In this document: positions 43,031 through 52,620 of the stretch, piece after piece
Layout of the letters: each line of letters opens with the position of its first letter
Position numbering within the stretch: position 1 is the stretch's first letter
Assembly: GCF_004402535.1 (NCBI RefSeq)
Contig: NZ_SOEY01000002.1
Location: forward strand, 24,883 to 88,882
Direction of reading: 5' to 3'
From: Cryobacterium glaciale
Lineage (GTDB): Bacteria > Actinomycetota > Actinomycetes > Actinomycetales > Microbacteriaceae
Length of the DNA stretch: 64,000 nt
The notes under the pieces: model-generated
What the model was told of the DNA's origin: nothing
What the model saw: the letters and a program-made list of their open reading frames with translations, nothing else
Databases searched by the model: none
Position numbers and translations under genes: made by a program

Positions 43031-43429
43031 ATGAAACCCTCCGTACTGTTCGTCTGCGTGCACAACGCCGGACGCTCGCAGATGGCCGCTGGCTTTCTGA
43101 CCGCGCTGTCGCAGGGTCGCGTCGAGGTGCTTTCGGCCGGCTCGGAGCCGAAGGACCAGATCAACCCGGTGGCGATCGCCGCGATGGCCGAAGAGGGCAT
43201 CGATATCGCCGGCAACGTTCCGAAGATCCTCACGACCGAGGCGGTCAAGCAGTCCGACGTCGTGATCACCATGGGCTGCGGCGACGCCTGCCCGATCTTC
43301 CCCGGCAAGCGCTACGAAGACTGGAAGCTCGACGACCCGGCCGGCCAGGGCATCGAGAGCGTGCGCCCGATTCGCGATGAGATCAAAGCGCGGATCGAGC
43401 AGCTGCTCACCGAGATCCTGCCGGCCTGA
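43031..43429 (+). CDS. arsC: arsenate reductase ArsC (low-molecular-weight phosphatase type)
   Basis: 132 residues. The phosphatase loop VCVHNAGRSQ contains nucleophile Cys9. Conserved segments MGCGDACPIFPGKRYEDWKLDDPAG and VRPIRDEIK follow. It matches actinobacterial mycothiol/mycoredoxin-linked ArsC. The start ATG is 25 bp after acr3. Confidence 0.93.
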   Translation: MKPSVLFVCVHNAGRSQMAAGFLTALSQGRVEVLSAGSEPKDQINPVAIAAMAEEGIDIAGNVPKILTTEAVKQSDVVITMGCGDACPIFPGKRYEDWKLDDPAGQGIESVRPIRDEIKARIEQLLTEILPA

Positions 43430-44067
43430 TGCTTCCCGGTCTGAGCTACCCCGAAGAGTCACTCAAACGACTGGCCGGGGACCTCGCAGAGCGCTTTCAC
43501 GGCATCTTCGCCGCCGAAACCGTGGAACGCTACGTGCTCGAGTCCTACACCGGGCTGCTCCGCACCTCGAGCGTGAAGGCGCACCTCACGACCCGCACCG
43601 CGCGGTTTGCGCTCGAACGCCTCACCGCGCTCGCCCAGGCCAAGGGTGCCATCGAGCGTGCCGTGCCCGAGGTGCTGTTCGTCTGCGAGCAGAATGCCGG
43701 CCGGTCACAGATGGCCGCGGTGTTCACCAACGCGCTGTCCGGTGGCGCCGTGCACGTGCGCTCGGCCGGATCGATGCCGTCGTCCGAGCTGAACCCCACC
43801 ATGGTCGCGGTCATGACCGAGCTCGGCTTGTCGCTCGATGAGTCGTTCCCGAAGCCGCTGACCGACGACGTCGTGCAGGCTGCGGATGTCGTGATCACCA
43901 TGGGCTGCGGCGACGCCTGCCCGATTTATCCCGGTAAGCGCTATGTGGACTGGGAACTCGTGGACCCGGCCGGCCAGCCGATCGACGAGGTGCGGCGCAT
44001 CCGCGACCAGATCAAGGCCAACGTCACCGAGATGCTGGCAGGTCTCGGAGTGACCCCCGCGGTCTGA
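43429..44067 (+). CDS. arsC: second arsenate reductase with N-terminal three-helix domain
   Basis: 212 residues. Residues ~1-75 form a helical domain (three-helix-bundle type, found fused to actinobacterial arsenate reductases). Residues 80-212 are a complete reductase with Cys86 in VCEQNAGRSQ and MGCGDACPIYPGKRYVDW. The ATG overlaps the arsC stop (TGATG). The two reductases differ by this extra domain, perhaps in thiol donor or partner. Confidence 0.92.
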   Translation: MLPGLSYPEESLKRLAGDLAERFHGIFAAETVERYVLESYTGLLRTSSVKAHLTTRTARFALERLTALAQAKGAIERAVPEVLFVCEQNAGRSQMAAVFTNALSGGAVHVRSAGSMPSSELNPTMVAVMTELGLSLDESFPKPLTDDVVQAADVVITMGCGDACPIYPGKRYVDWELVDPAGQPIDEVRRIRDQIKANVTEMLAGLGVTPAV

Positions 44068-44087
44068 GCCCCCTGCTCTTTGCTTTC

Positions 44088-44155
44088 CGGGCCCGGGCCC
44101 GGAAAGCGGGCCCACGATAGATCATGGGCCCGCTTTCGTAAGGTGGGCCCGGCGA
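44088..44155. repeat. GGGCCC hairpin repeat, copy 5
   Basis: CCGGGCCCGGGCCCGG, then the hairpin GAAAGCGGGCCCACGAT / ATCATGGGCCCGCTTTC (one mismatch), then GGTGGGCCC. It sits between the convergent arsC2 and cstR-like genes. The stem bases are GC/GC where other copies have CC/GG or CT/AG. Confidence 0.9.
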
Positions 44156-44191
44156 ATAGGTGCCCCATCCGGCCGGCTCTGCCCGAAAGCG

Positions 44192-44767
<576 letters not shown>

Positions 44768-44771
<4 letters not shown>

Positions 44772-46432
44772 ACGAGGACCCTTTCAGCAATGGGGGAAAC
44801 AACAAGGCTAGACGTTCCGGCGAGCCAGGTGCGGTAGCCGCCGTCGAGGTTCTGCACATCGAAACCGTGCTGGGTGAGGATGCGCGCAGCGGTATGGCCG
44901 CGCTGGCCGACCTGGCAGTGCACGATGAGCGGCGCCCGCGGCAGGTCAGCGAGCCGCGCGCGCAACTCGTCGAGCGACACGTTGAGCGCGCCGGGAATGC
45001 TGCCCGCCGCGAACTCTCCGGCCGAGCGCACGTCGACGAGCACGGAGCCCGCCGCACGCGCCGCATCCAGTTCGTGCCACTGCAGGTTCACGCTCGTGCC
45101 CTGCGCCAGGTTGTCGGCGACATAGCCGAGCTGGTTGATCGGGTCTTTCGCCGAGGCATACTGCGGCGCGTAGGCGAGTTCGAGACGCGTCAAAGCGGAT
45201 GCGCCCAGCCCCGCCGCCATCGCCACCGCGAGCACGTCGATGCGCTTGTCCACTCCTGCGCCGCCCACGATCTGCGCGCCGAGGATAGCGTCGGACTCGG
45301 CGTCGATGAGCAGCTTGATCGACATGCCCTCCGCGCCGGGAAAGTAGCCGGCATGGTTGGCGGGGTGCGTGTGCGCGATGCGGTGTGCGCGCCCGGCGTC
45401 GACGAGGCGTTTCTCGTTCCAGCCGACCAGTGCCACGGTGAGGCCGAAGATCCCCAGAATCCCGGTTCCGAGGGCCGGGGCGGCCTGCTCGGCGGTGCCG
45501 GCGATGCTGTCGGCGACCGAGCGTCCGTGTCGGTTCGCGAGTCCGGCCATGGTGACGAGCGTGCCGGAGCCGTCGACGGCATCCGTTTTCTCGACACCGT
45601 CGCCGACGGCGAAGATGAGCGGATCGCTTGTGGCCTGGGTGCCGTCGACCCAGACGCCGCCGCTCTCGCCGATGCGCAGGCCGGCCTGCTCGGCGAGGGT
45701 CACGTCGGGGCGCACGCCGCTCGCGTCGATCACGAGGTCGGCCGGCACGGTTGTGCCGTCGCTCAAGGTGACGCTCTGACCAGAATGCCCGGTCACGGTG
45801 GTGTTCAGGCGCACGTCGACGCCGCGTTCGCGCACGCGATCGAGCACGGGCGCTGCCATTTCGGGGTCGAGTGGGGTGAAGATCTGCGGCCCGCGCTGCA
45901 CGAGGGTCACGTGCACGCCGCGGTGCACGAGGTTTTCGACGGCTTCGAGGCCGATGAATCCGCCCCCGATCACCACAGCGGATGCCGCGCCCGATTCTGC
46001 GAGCACGGCGGTGATGTGGTCGACGTCATCGACCGTGCGCAGCGTATGGGTGGGAATGGTGGTGTCGCTGACAGCTCCGGATCGGGCCGAGGCTCCGGCG
46101 GCGAGCACGAGGCGGTCGTAGTGCTCGGTATTCTCTTCGCCGGTGAGCATATCGCGCACGGAGACGGTCTGGGCTGCGCGGTCGATCTGCACGACCTCGG
46201 TGTCGACGCGCACGTCGAGTGAGAAGCGGGCTCCGAGCGATTGCGGGGTCTGCAACAGCAGGTCACCTCGATTACGGATGACTCCCCCGACGAAATAGGG
46301 CAGACCACAGTTCGCGAACGACACGTAGTGGCCGCGCTCGAACACGATGATCTCGGCCGTCTCGTCGAGCCGGCGCAACCTCGTTGCCGCTGACATTCCG
46401 CCCGCAACTCCGCCTACGATGATGATTTTCAC
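44768..46432 (-). CDS. CoA-disulfide reductase fused to rhodanese (CoADR-Rhd)
   Basis: 554 residues. Residues 1-~445 are a flavin disulfide reductase with FAD motif IIIVGGVAGGMSAATRLRRL, active-site Cys42 in FANCGLPYFVGG, NAD motif AVVIGGGFIGLEAVE and the dimer domain. The last ~95 residues are a rhodanese with VHCQVGQRGHTAA. Such fusions reduce CoA persulfides or polysulfides. A palindromic operator lies 20 bp upstream of the start. Confidence 0.93.
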
Positions 46433-46451
46433 ATTTGCCTCCTCGATCAGG

Positions 46452-46466
46452 ATACCCCAGGGGTAT
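46452..46466. promoter_or_regulatory. CsoR-family operator before the CoADR operon
   Basis: ATACCCC-A-GGGGTAT is a perfect palindrome 20 bp upstream of the CoADR-Rhd ATG, matching the GC-tract operator type of CsoR/CstR repressors. The downstream CstR-like protein is the likely ligand. Confidence 0.75.
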
Positions 46467-46510
46467 GCGTGTACAAGCCTCCGGGCGCGTGCTGCGGCAT
46501 CCGCTCGCCT

Positions 46511-46580
46511 GGGCCCACCTTACGCAACCGGGCCCACGATAGATCATGGGCCCACTTTCCGGGCCCGGGCCCGGAAAGAT
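46511..46580. repeat. GGGCCC hairpin repeat, copy 6 (inverted orientation)
   Basis: Read on the minus strand the order is CCGGGCCCGGGCCCGG, GTGGGCCCATGAT / ATCGTGGGCCCGG, then GGTGGGCCC, as in the other copies. It lies just downstream of the truncated copA and upstream of the CoADR operon promoter. Confidence 0.9.
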
Positions 46581-46591
46581 AAACACCACAC

Positions 46592-47253
46592 TCAGGTGAC
46601 GGGCAACGCCCGAAACCCGCGCAGGCGCAGGCTATTCGTCACCACGAAGACCGACGAGAGGGCCATCGCCGCCCCGGCGATGAGCGGATTCAGCAGCCCG
46701 GCCATCGCGAGCGGAATCGCCGCGACGTTGTAAGCGAAGGCCCAGAACAGGTTGGCCTTGATCGTCGCGAGGGTGCGGCGAGCCAAGCGGATGGCATCCG
46801 CTGCGGCCAGCAGATCGCTGCGCATGAGCGTGAGGTCACTCGCCTCGATCGCCACATCGGTGCCAGAGCCCATCGCAATGCCGAGGTCAGCGGTCGCCAG
46901 GGCGACGGCATCGTTCACGCCGTCACCGACCATCGCGACCACGTGCCCCTGCGCCTGCAGAGAAGCAATCACCAGCGCCTTGTCGGCGGGCAGCACCCCG
47001 GCGGTGTTGTCGGTGATGCCGCACAGGTCCGCGACAGTCTGGGCGGCGGCAGCACTATCACCGGTCACCAGCATCGGCGTCAACCCGAGCGCCCGAAACC
47101 GCGCGATCGCGGCAGCGCTCGTGGGCTTCACGGTATCGGCGACGGTGAGCACGCCCCGAACCTCGTCGTCCCAGGCCACCATGACGGCCGTCTTGCCGAG
47201 CGCCTCGGCGCGCGGCGCAGGAGGTGCAGGTCAACCTGTTGACCGGCGGACAT
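46592..47253 (-). pseudogene. copA: copA, copper P-type ATPase with large internal deletion
   Basis: The ATG at 47253 overlaps the copZ stop and opens [10 protein letters not shown], a CopA-like beginning. After about ten codons the reading shifts straight into the C-terminal third of a P1B ATPase in another frame: [40 protein letters not shown], and the last two membrane helices to the stop. Metal-binding, most membrane, actuator and phosphorylation (DKTGT) segments are missing. A stop codon blocks the downstream frame from the start. Export function must be lost unless another copA exists. Confidence 0.85.
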
Positions 47254-47474
47254 CAGACGGCTACCAGCTGGTAGCCCGCCTCCTCGACGGCCGCAGCGAC
47301 CAGGGCGGGGTCGAGCTCCGACTCGCTCGTGACGGTCACCCGCGAGGTGCCGCCCGTGACGAGGTCTACGCTGACGGATTCGGCGCCCGCGAGAGCTGCG
47401 ATCTCCGCGGTGACACTCGCGACGCAGTGGCTGCAGGTCATTCCGTCAACGCCGTAGGCGGTCGTGGTGCTCAT
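47253..47474 (-). CDS. copZ: CopZ-like copper chaperone (HMA domain)
   Basis: 73 residues with MTCSHC metal site (GVDGMTCSHCVASVT) and the beta-alpha-beta HMA fold. It carries Cu(I) to the ATPase, which here is broken. ATG 47474 is preferred to 47480 because GTGAGG is seven bases upstream. It is divergent from csoR with two operators between. Confidence 0.92.
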   Translation of the reverse strand: MSTTTAYGVDGMTCSHCVASVTAEIAALAGAESVSVDLVTGGTSRVTVTSESELDPALVAAAVEEAGYQLVAV

Positions 47475-47556
47475 CGTCATGCCTCACTGTCTTCTCCCCG
47501 CGAAGGTAATCTCCCCGAGAAGGGTCTTCGCCCCCGAAGGGGCCTTCATTTCCACC

Positions 47557-47602
47557 ATACCCCTTGGGGGTACCATTCCCCAACCATACCCCAAGGGGGT
47601 AC
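47557..47602. promoter_or_regulatory. two CsoR operators
   Basis: ATACCCCTTGGGGGTAC (47557-47573) and ATACCCCAAGGGGGTAC (47586-47602) lie between copZ and csoR, one near each divergent start. They match the CsoR-type G-tract palindrome and resemble the site at 46452-46466. The second is 9 bp from the csoR ATG, consistent with autorepression. Confidence 0.8.
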
Positions 47603-47611
47603 AGTGATGTC

Positions 47612-47920
47612 ATGACCGAGTCAGAGACCCACGACGGCCCGCACGGCTACATCTCCAACAAGGACGCCTACCTCAAGCGCCTGCGCCGCATCGAGGGCCA
47701 GGCTCGCGGCCTGCAGGGCATGGTCATCGACGACAAGTACTGCATCGACATTCTCACGCAGATCTCGGCCATGACGAGCGCGCTCGAATCGGTCGCCCTC
47801 GGCCTGCTCGACGACCACCTGAACCACTGCGTTCTGCACGCGGCCATGGCCGGCGGCGCCGAAGCCGAGGCCAAGCTGCAGGAGGCATCCGCTGCCATTG
47901 CCCGGTTGGTGCGCTCTTAA
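47612..47920 (+). CDS. csoR: copper-sensing repressor CsoR
   Basis: 102 residues. The Cu(I) ligand set Cys44, His69 and Cys73 is intact (KYCIDILTQ and LDDHLNHC). N- and C-terminal extensions are short. It represses copZ/copA until copper binds. Compare the neighbouring CstR-like protein, which lacks the His. Confidence 0.93.
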   Translation: MTESETHDGPHGYISNKDAYLKRLRRIEGQARGLQGMVIDDKYCIDILTQISAMTSALESVALGLLDDHLNHCVLHAAMAGGAEAEAKLQEASAAIARLVRS

Positions 47921-47936
47921 GGACCTTTGGCCCTAG
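47919..47936 (+). promoter_or_regulatory. Dos-box-like site before devR
   Basis: AAGGACCTTTGGCCCTAG lies just after the csoR stop and 88 bp before the devR start. It shares GGaCYTTYGGCCCTA with three other sites at stress genes downstream. Confidence 0.6.
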
Positions 47937-48023
47937 TCGCCGGGTGAGCCCGCGCGCAACACTGGAAAGACTTATAACCGAGCACCGGCCGCCTGCACCG
48001 CGCCCGGCCGGGAAGGACACCCC

Positions 48024-48683
48024 ATGAACACCCCAGCGCGCACGACCGACCGCATTCGCGTCTTCATCCTCGACGACCACGAGCTGGTGCGCCGCGGCCT
48101 GCGCGAGCTACTCGAGGGCGAGGGCTTCGACGTGGTCGCCGACAGCGGGCTGGCAGCCGAAGCGACACCGCTGATTCTGCAGTTGCGACCCGATGTGGCC
48201 ATTCTCGATGCCCGCCTGCCCGACGGCACCGGCATCGAGGTCTGCCGCGACGTGCGGTCGGCCGACCCCTCCGTGCACTGCCTCATTCTCACGAGCTACG
48301 ACGACGAGCAGGCCCTGCGCGGCGCGGTGCTCGCCGGGGCGGCCGGCTACGTGCTCAAAGAGATTCGCAGCACCGACCTGCTCGGCAAGATCCGACGCGC
48401 GGCGGCCGGCGATTCACTGTTCGACCCGGCGGTCAAGGCGGGCATCATCGCCGGGCTGGCCGACCCGCAGGACGCCCGACTGGCGTCGCTCACCGCGCAG
48501 GAGCGCAAGGTGCTCGACCTGATCGGGGAGGGGCTGACCAACCGTGAAATCGGTCAGACCATGTTCCTCGCCGAGAAGACGGTCAAGAACTACGTGTCGT
48601 CGATGCTGGCGAAGCTGGATTTTCAGCGCCGAACCCAGGCTGCCGTGTACGTTGCGAAACGTGGAGACGAACACCCACGGTAA
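48024..48683 (+). CDS. devR: DevR/DosR-like response regulator
   Basis: 219 residues. The receiver has Asp17/18, phospho-acceptor Asp62 (AILDARLPDGTG), Thr90 and Lys112. The C-terminal LuxR-type HTH is LTAQERKVLDLIGEGLTNREIGQTMFLAEKTVKNYVSSML. The AEKTVKNYVS recognition helix is that of DevR/DosR. It controls hypoxia/NO dormancy genes in mycobacteria. It is convergent with its presumed kinase and overlaps it by 101 bp. Confidence 0.92.
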   Translation: MNTPARTTDRIRVFILDDHELVRRGLRELLEGEGFDVVADSGLAAEATPLILQLRPDVAILDARLPDGTGIEVCRDVRSADPSVHCLILTSYDDEQALRGAVLAGAAGYVLKEIRSTDLLGKIRRAAAGDSLFDPAVKAGIIAGLADPQDARLASLTAQERKVLDLIGEGLTNREIGQTMFLAEKTVKNYVSSMLAKLDFQRRTQAAVYVAKRGDEHPR

Positions 48684-50361
48684 CCTCCGGCACCGGCGCC
48701 GACCAGCGCAGCCGGGTACCCTCGCCCAGAACGCTGCGCACCGAGAACTTGCCGCCGAGCAGCGCCGCGCGCTCCTTCAGGTTGTCGAGGCCACTGCGCC
48801 GGGCGGGCTTGCGGAAGCCGCAGCCGTTGTCGGCGATCACGAGCTTGATGCGATCAGCGTCGGCGTCGACCGAGATGTCGATCGAGCTCGCCTGGGAATG
48901 CCGTGCAGCATTACTGAGTCCCTCCGAGATGACCGCGAGCAGGCTGCTGCCCAGCTCGTCGCTGAGCGGCGCATCGATCGGTCCAGACAGGCGGATGCGC
49001 GGCGCATACGGCAGGCTCGCCGCCCCCTCCTTGATCACGGCCAGAATGCGGCTGCTGAGCGTGCCGGTGTCCTGCGCCATTCCCCGCAGCGAATAGATCG
49101 TGTCGCGCAGTTCCCGAATGGTGTCGTCGAGCTCGTTGGTCACGGCGTTGATCCGGTCGAGCGCGATCGGATCGTTGGTGAACCGCCGCAGGCTCTGCAT
49201 GCTCAGCCCGGCGGCGAACAGGCGCTGAATGACCAGGTCGTGCAGGTCGCGGGCGATGCGGTCGCGGTCACCGAGCACGGCCTGCTCCTCGCGCATGCGA
49301 TGCACAGAGGCCAGTTCGAGCGCGAGCGACACCTGGGTACCGAAGACCGCGCTCATCTCCAGATCGGTGAGGCTGTAACCAGCGGATGCCGGCGCGCGCG
49401 ACAGCAGGATCACGCCCTGCCCGTCCCCGGCCGGCCCGAGCGCGGCCACGAGGGTGGAACCCAGGAGCGACCAGTGCGCGGCGGGGCCGGGCGCGGCATC
49501 CGCTGCCTGCAATGGTGCTGGGTGCAGTGGCGGCCCGGCGAGCATGGCGGACCGGCCGGTCGCCCGCACGTCGCGCAAGACGTCGGCGTGCAGCAGCACG
49601 GTCGTGCCGACCAGGGCGGATGCAGACGCCAGAGACGCAGGCGCGCCGGCCGCAGCCGCACAGAACAAGCTGTCGCCGGTGGGAAACCCGATCACGGCGA
49701 GATCGGCGCCGGATGCTGCGAGCACCCGCTCGGCAACGAGGTCGAGGCCGTTGTCTTCGTCGCCGTCGACCGGTCGCAGCAGGTCGCGGCCCATTTCGGC
49801 GACCGCTTCGAGCCAGCGTGAACGACCGCGGGCCTCGTCGTAAAGGCGGGCGTTTTCGATCGTGACGCCGGCGGCCGCGGCGAGCGCGACGGCGAGTTCC
49901 TGGTCTTCGTCGGTGAAGTCGCCGCCGCCCTCTTTCTCGGTGAGATAGAGGTTGCCGAACACCGTGTCGCGTACCCGCACCGGCACACCGAGAAATGACT
50001 TCATCGGCGGGTGGTGCGCTGGAAAACCGAAGGAGTCGGGGTGATCGTGCAGGTCATGCAGGCGAATGGGGTGCGGTTCTCGAATGAGGAGGCCGAGCAC
50101 GCCGTGCCCGACCGGCAGCGCGCCGATCTTGCGCACGGTCTCGTCGTCGAAGCCCACGGTGACGAAGTGGCTGAGCTCCTGGCCGGCGCCGATCACGCCG
50201 AGGGCGCCGAACCGGGCCTGCACGAGCTGGCAGGCCGCGGTGATGACGCGTTCGAGCACCGCTTCAAGGCTGAGGTCCTCGGCCACCGACACGACGGCAT
50301 CGAGCAGGCCGCGCATTCGTTCCTGGGTGAGGGCAAGTTCGGCGGCAGTCTGATCCGTCAT
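48583..50361 (-). CDS. devS: DevS/DosT-like GAF-domain histidine kinase
   Basis: 592 residues: GAF-A (~25-175, with LHDLHDHPDSFGFPAHHPPM and SFLGVPVRVRDTVFGNLYL as in haem-binding DevS), GAF-B (~200-355), HisKA_3 with His374 (DRIARDLHDLVIQRLF) and a HATPase domain ending GEGTRLRW. It probably senses oxygen, NO or redox and phosphorylates DevR. The last ~34 residues overlap the devR 3' end on the other strand and look unconserved. Confidence 0.92.
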   Translation of the reverse strand: MTDQTAAELALTQERMRGLLDAVVSVAEDLSLEAVLERVITAACQLVQARFGALGVIGAGQELSHFVTVGFDDETVRKIGALPVGHGVLGLLIREPHPIRLHDLHDHPDSFGFPAHHPPMKSFLGVPVRVRDTVFGNLYLTEKEGGGDFTDEDQELAVALAAAAGVTIENARLYDEARGRSRWLEAVAEMGRDLLRPVDGDEDNGLDLVAERVLAASGADLAVIGFPTGDSLFCAAAAGAPASLASASALVGTTVLLHADVLRDVRATGRSAMLAGPPLHPAPLQAADAAPGPAAHWSLLGSTLVAALGPAGDGQGVILLSRAPASAGYSLTDLEMSAVFGTQVSLALELASVHRMREEQAVLGDRDRIARDLHDLVIQRLFAAGLSMQSLRRFTNDPIALDRINAVTNELDDTIRELRDTIYSLRGMAQDTGTLSSRILAVIKEGAASLPYAPRIRLSGPIDAPLSDELGSSLLAVISEGLSNAARHSQASSIDISVDADADRIKLVIADNGCGFRKPARRSGLDNLKERAALLGGKFSVRSVLGEGTRLRWSAPVPEVTVGVRLHVSQRTRQPGFGAENPASPASTTRSS

Positions 50362-50428
50362 TGTTCTCGTCCCCGCCCATCAAGCCGCCTTAGGCTCTAA
50401 CCTAAGCACGCTTTGGCGAGTGGTGCCC

Positions 50429-51283
50429 TTACTTATGGGTGGTTCTGGTGACAATTGTCGGGCAGGTGATGTGCAGGAGCACCTCGTGACTGACCGACCC
50501 CATCAGCAGTCGCTGCAGCGATCCGCGACCGCGGCTGCCCACCACGAGCAGTTGCGCGTTCCGGGCTGCGGCCACGAGCGCCCGGGCCGGCGATTCGTCG
50601 GTCTCGAGAACCTGGTGCACCACGAGGTCGGGGTAGCGTGCGCTGAGTCCGGCCACGGACTCGGCGAGCACGACGCGTTCCTCTTCCATGCGCTCGGTCA
50701 CGGCCTCGGCCGGGATGCTGCGCAGCACGCGACGAGTCGGCAGGTGCACCGCGTACAGGGCGAACAGCTCCTGGCCGGTGCGGTCGGCCTCGGCCGCGGC
50801 GAACGCCACGGCGGTCACCGAGTCGGCCGAGCCGTCGACGCCGACGTAGACGCCGGATCTCTCGGCCTCGGGCAGCGAGGGGATGACGGCGACCGGGGAG
50901 GTAGCCAGCGCGGCGATCTGCAGGCTGACACTGCCGAACAGGTCACCCTCGACCCGGCTCTTACGCTCGGTGCCGACGACAATCAGGTCGGCGTCCTTCG
51001 ACAGCTCGCTGAGCACGCGCGGCGCACTGCCGGTGCGCAGCTCGGTGTGGGTCACGACCGTGGGGGCGAGGGCCGCAGCGCGGGCGCCCGCTTCGGCGAG
51101 CAGCTTCTTCTCGGCGTCAAGGATGGAGTCGTAGTAGCCGTAGCCGTCGGCCAGCCAGGTTTCGTACACGGTGTGCATGAGCGTCACCGGGCTCTTCACG
51201 CTCTCCGCCCGGGCCATGGCCCACGCGAGGGCGGTCTCGCCGGCAGCCGAATCGTCGATGCCGACCACAATCATCCGGTTCAT
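50429..51283 (-). CDS. universal stress protein, two Usp domains
   Basis: 284 residues from ATG 51283. Two Usp folds (about 1-140 and 141-284). The second has the complete ATP loop VVGSRGRGSLQRLLMGSVSH, and the first VVGTERKSRVEGDLFGSVS is near-complete. Tandem Usp proteins are core DosR-regulon members in mycobacteria. A Dos-box-like site lies about 95 bp upstream. devS follows after 67 bp and may be co-transcribed. Confidence 0.92.
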   Translation of the reverse strand: MNRMIVVGIDDSAAGETALAWAMARAESVKSPVTLMHTVYETWLADGYGYYDSILDAEKKLLAEAGARAAALAPTVVTHTELRTGSAPRVLSELSKDADLIVVGTERKSRVEGDLFGSVSLQIAALATSPVAVIPSLPEAERSGVYVGVDGSADSVTAVAFAAAEADRTGQELFALYAVHLPTRRVLRSIPAEAVTERMEEERVVLAESVAGLSARYPDLVVHQVLETDESPARALVAAARNAQLLVVGSRGRGSLQRLLMGSVSHEVLLHITCPTIVTRTTHK

Positions 51284-51375
51284 TGCTCTACCTCGTTCTG
51301 CAATCGAAAGGGCGGGCCCAGAGCTGGTGCTCCATCGCCTCCCGTCCATCCTGTCAGTCTGCGGGCCGCGCGAAT

Positions 51376-51391
51376 AGGGCCGGAAGTCCCG
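51376..51391 (-). promoter_or_regulatory. Dos-box-like site facing the Usp gene
   Basis: On the minus strand the sequence reads CGGGACTTCCGGCCCT, in the divergent region between the Usp gene and the alcohol dehydrogenase. Confidence 0.65.
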
Positions 51392-51420
51392 ATTAGCCGC
51401 CTATTCCCCGGGGCGGCTAC

Positions 51421-51436
51421 GGGACCTTCGGCCCTA
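51421..51436 (+). promoter_or_regulatory. Dos-box-like site facing the alcohol dehydrogenase
   Basis: GGGACCTTCGGCCCTA, 105 bp before the dehydrogenase start and about 30 bp from its mirror-oriented partner at 51376-51391. Confidence 0.65.
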
Positions 51437-51540
51437 GCCGAACCGGGCACCCGGTCGTACCGTGGTTTTGACGGGTTCGCCCGCCCCCATTCGCCACAAC
51501 CCCCATTCATCACACCCCATTCATCACAAAGGAGTTACTC

Positions 51541-52596
51541 GTGAAGGCACTTGTCTATGGCGGCCCCGGTCTGAAGAGCTGGACCGATGTTCCCGACCCG
51601 ACGCTGCACAGCCCGACCGACGCCATCGTGCGCGTGGACACCACCACGATCTGCGGCACCGACCTGCACATTCTCAAGGGGGATGTTCCCGCCGTCACGG
51701 TCGGGCGCATCCTCGGCCATGAGGGCGTCGGCACGATCACCGAGATCGGCTCAGCGGTGAGCAACCTCACGGTCGGCGACCGGGTCATCATCTCGTGCAT
51801 CAAGAGCTGCGGTCACTGCAGCAATTGCGGCAATGGCCTGTACTCGCACTGCCTCGGCGACGAGGGCGCCTCCGGCATCGGCTGGGTCTTCGGCCACCTC
51901 ATCGACGGCACCCAGGCCGAGTTCGTGCGCGTGCCCTACGCCGACAACTCCCTGCACAAACTGCCTGAGGGCGTCAGCGACGACCAGGGCGTCATGCTCA
52001 GCGACATCCTTCCCACCGGTTTCGAGATCGGCGTACAGTACGGCCGGGTCAAGCCCGGCGATGTCGTCGCCGTGATCGGCGCCGGCCCGGTGGGCCTCGC
52101 CTCCATCGCCACAGCCGGTCTCTACGGTGCGGCGACCATCATCGCGATCGACCTCGACGAGAACCGCCTCGAGCGGGCCCGAGACTTCGGCGCCACCGAC
52201 ACGGTCGTCTCGGGCGCCGCCGACTGGAAAGAGCAGGTCCTGGCACTCACCGACGGGGCGGGCGTCGACGTGGCCATCGAGGCGGTCGGCATTCCGCAGA
52301 CCTTCACCATGGCTACCGAGATCGTGCGACCGGGCGGCAACGTCGCCAACGTGGGCGTGCACGGCAAGCCGGTCGACCTGCACCTCGAGACCCTGTGGAT
52401 CCAGAACATCAACATCAGCATGGGCCTGGTCAACGCCAACACCACGAAGATGCTGCTCAAGCTCGTCGCGAGCAAGAAGCTGCCGGCCGAGAAGCTGGCC
52501 ACGCACCACTTCAGCTTCGACCAGTTCCTCGAGGCTTACGACACCTTCGGCCGCGCGGCCGAGACCAAGGCGCTCAAGGTCGTCATTTCCCGCTAG
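51541..52596 (+). CDS. zinc-dependent alcohol dehydrogenase
   Basis: 351 residues, MDR fold. The catalytic zinc region is TTTICGTDLHILKG and GHEGVGTI. The structural zinc motif is SCGHCSNCGNGLYSHC. The nucleotide motif is VAVIGAGPVGLASIATAGL with acidic IAIDLDENR, indicating NAD(H). It may regenerate NAD+ under low oxygen. GTG 51541 follows AAAGGAGTTACTC. Confidence 0.92.
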   Translation: MKALVYGGPGLKSWTDVPDPTLHSPTDAIVRVDTTTICGTDLHILKGDVPAVTVGRILGHEGVGTITEIGSAVSNLTVGDRVIISCIKSCGHCSNCGNGLYSHCLGDEGASGIGWVFGHLIDGTQAEFVRVPYADNSLHKLPEGVSDDQGVMLSDILPTGFEIGVQYGRVKPGDVVAVIGAGPVGLASIATAGLYGAATIIAIDLDENRLERARDFGATDTVVSGAADWKEQVLALTDGAGVDVAIEAVGIPQTFTMATEIVRPGGNVANVGVHGKPVDLHLETLWIQNINISMGLVNANTTKMLLKLVASKKLPAEKLATHHFSFDQFLEAYDTFGRAAETKALKVVISR

Positions 52597-52620
52597 TCCG
52601 CTTCACTCCTAGAGGTTTTC

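Noticed and set aside
46592..47182. Independent small HAD-like membrane protein
   Set aside because: It matches only the C-terminal third of a P-type ATPase, and a CopA-like start follows copZ directly upstream, so a deleted copA fits better.
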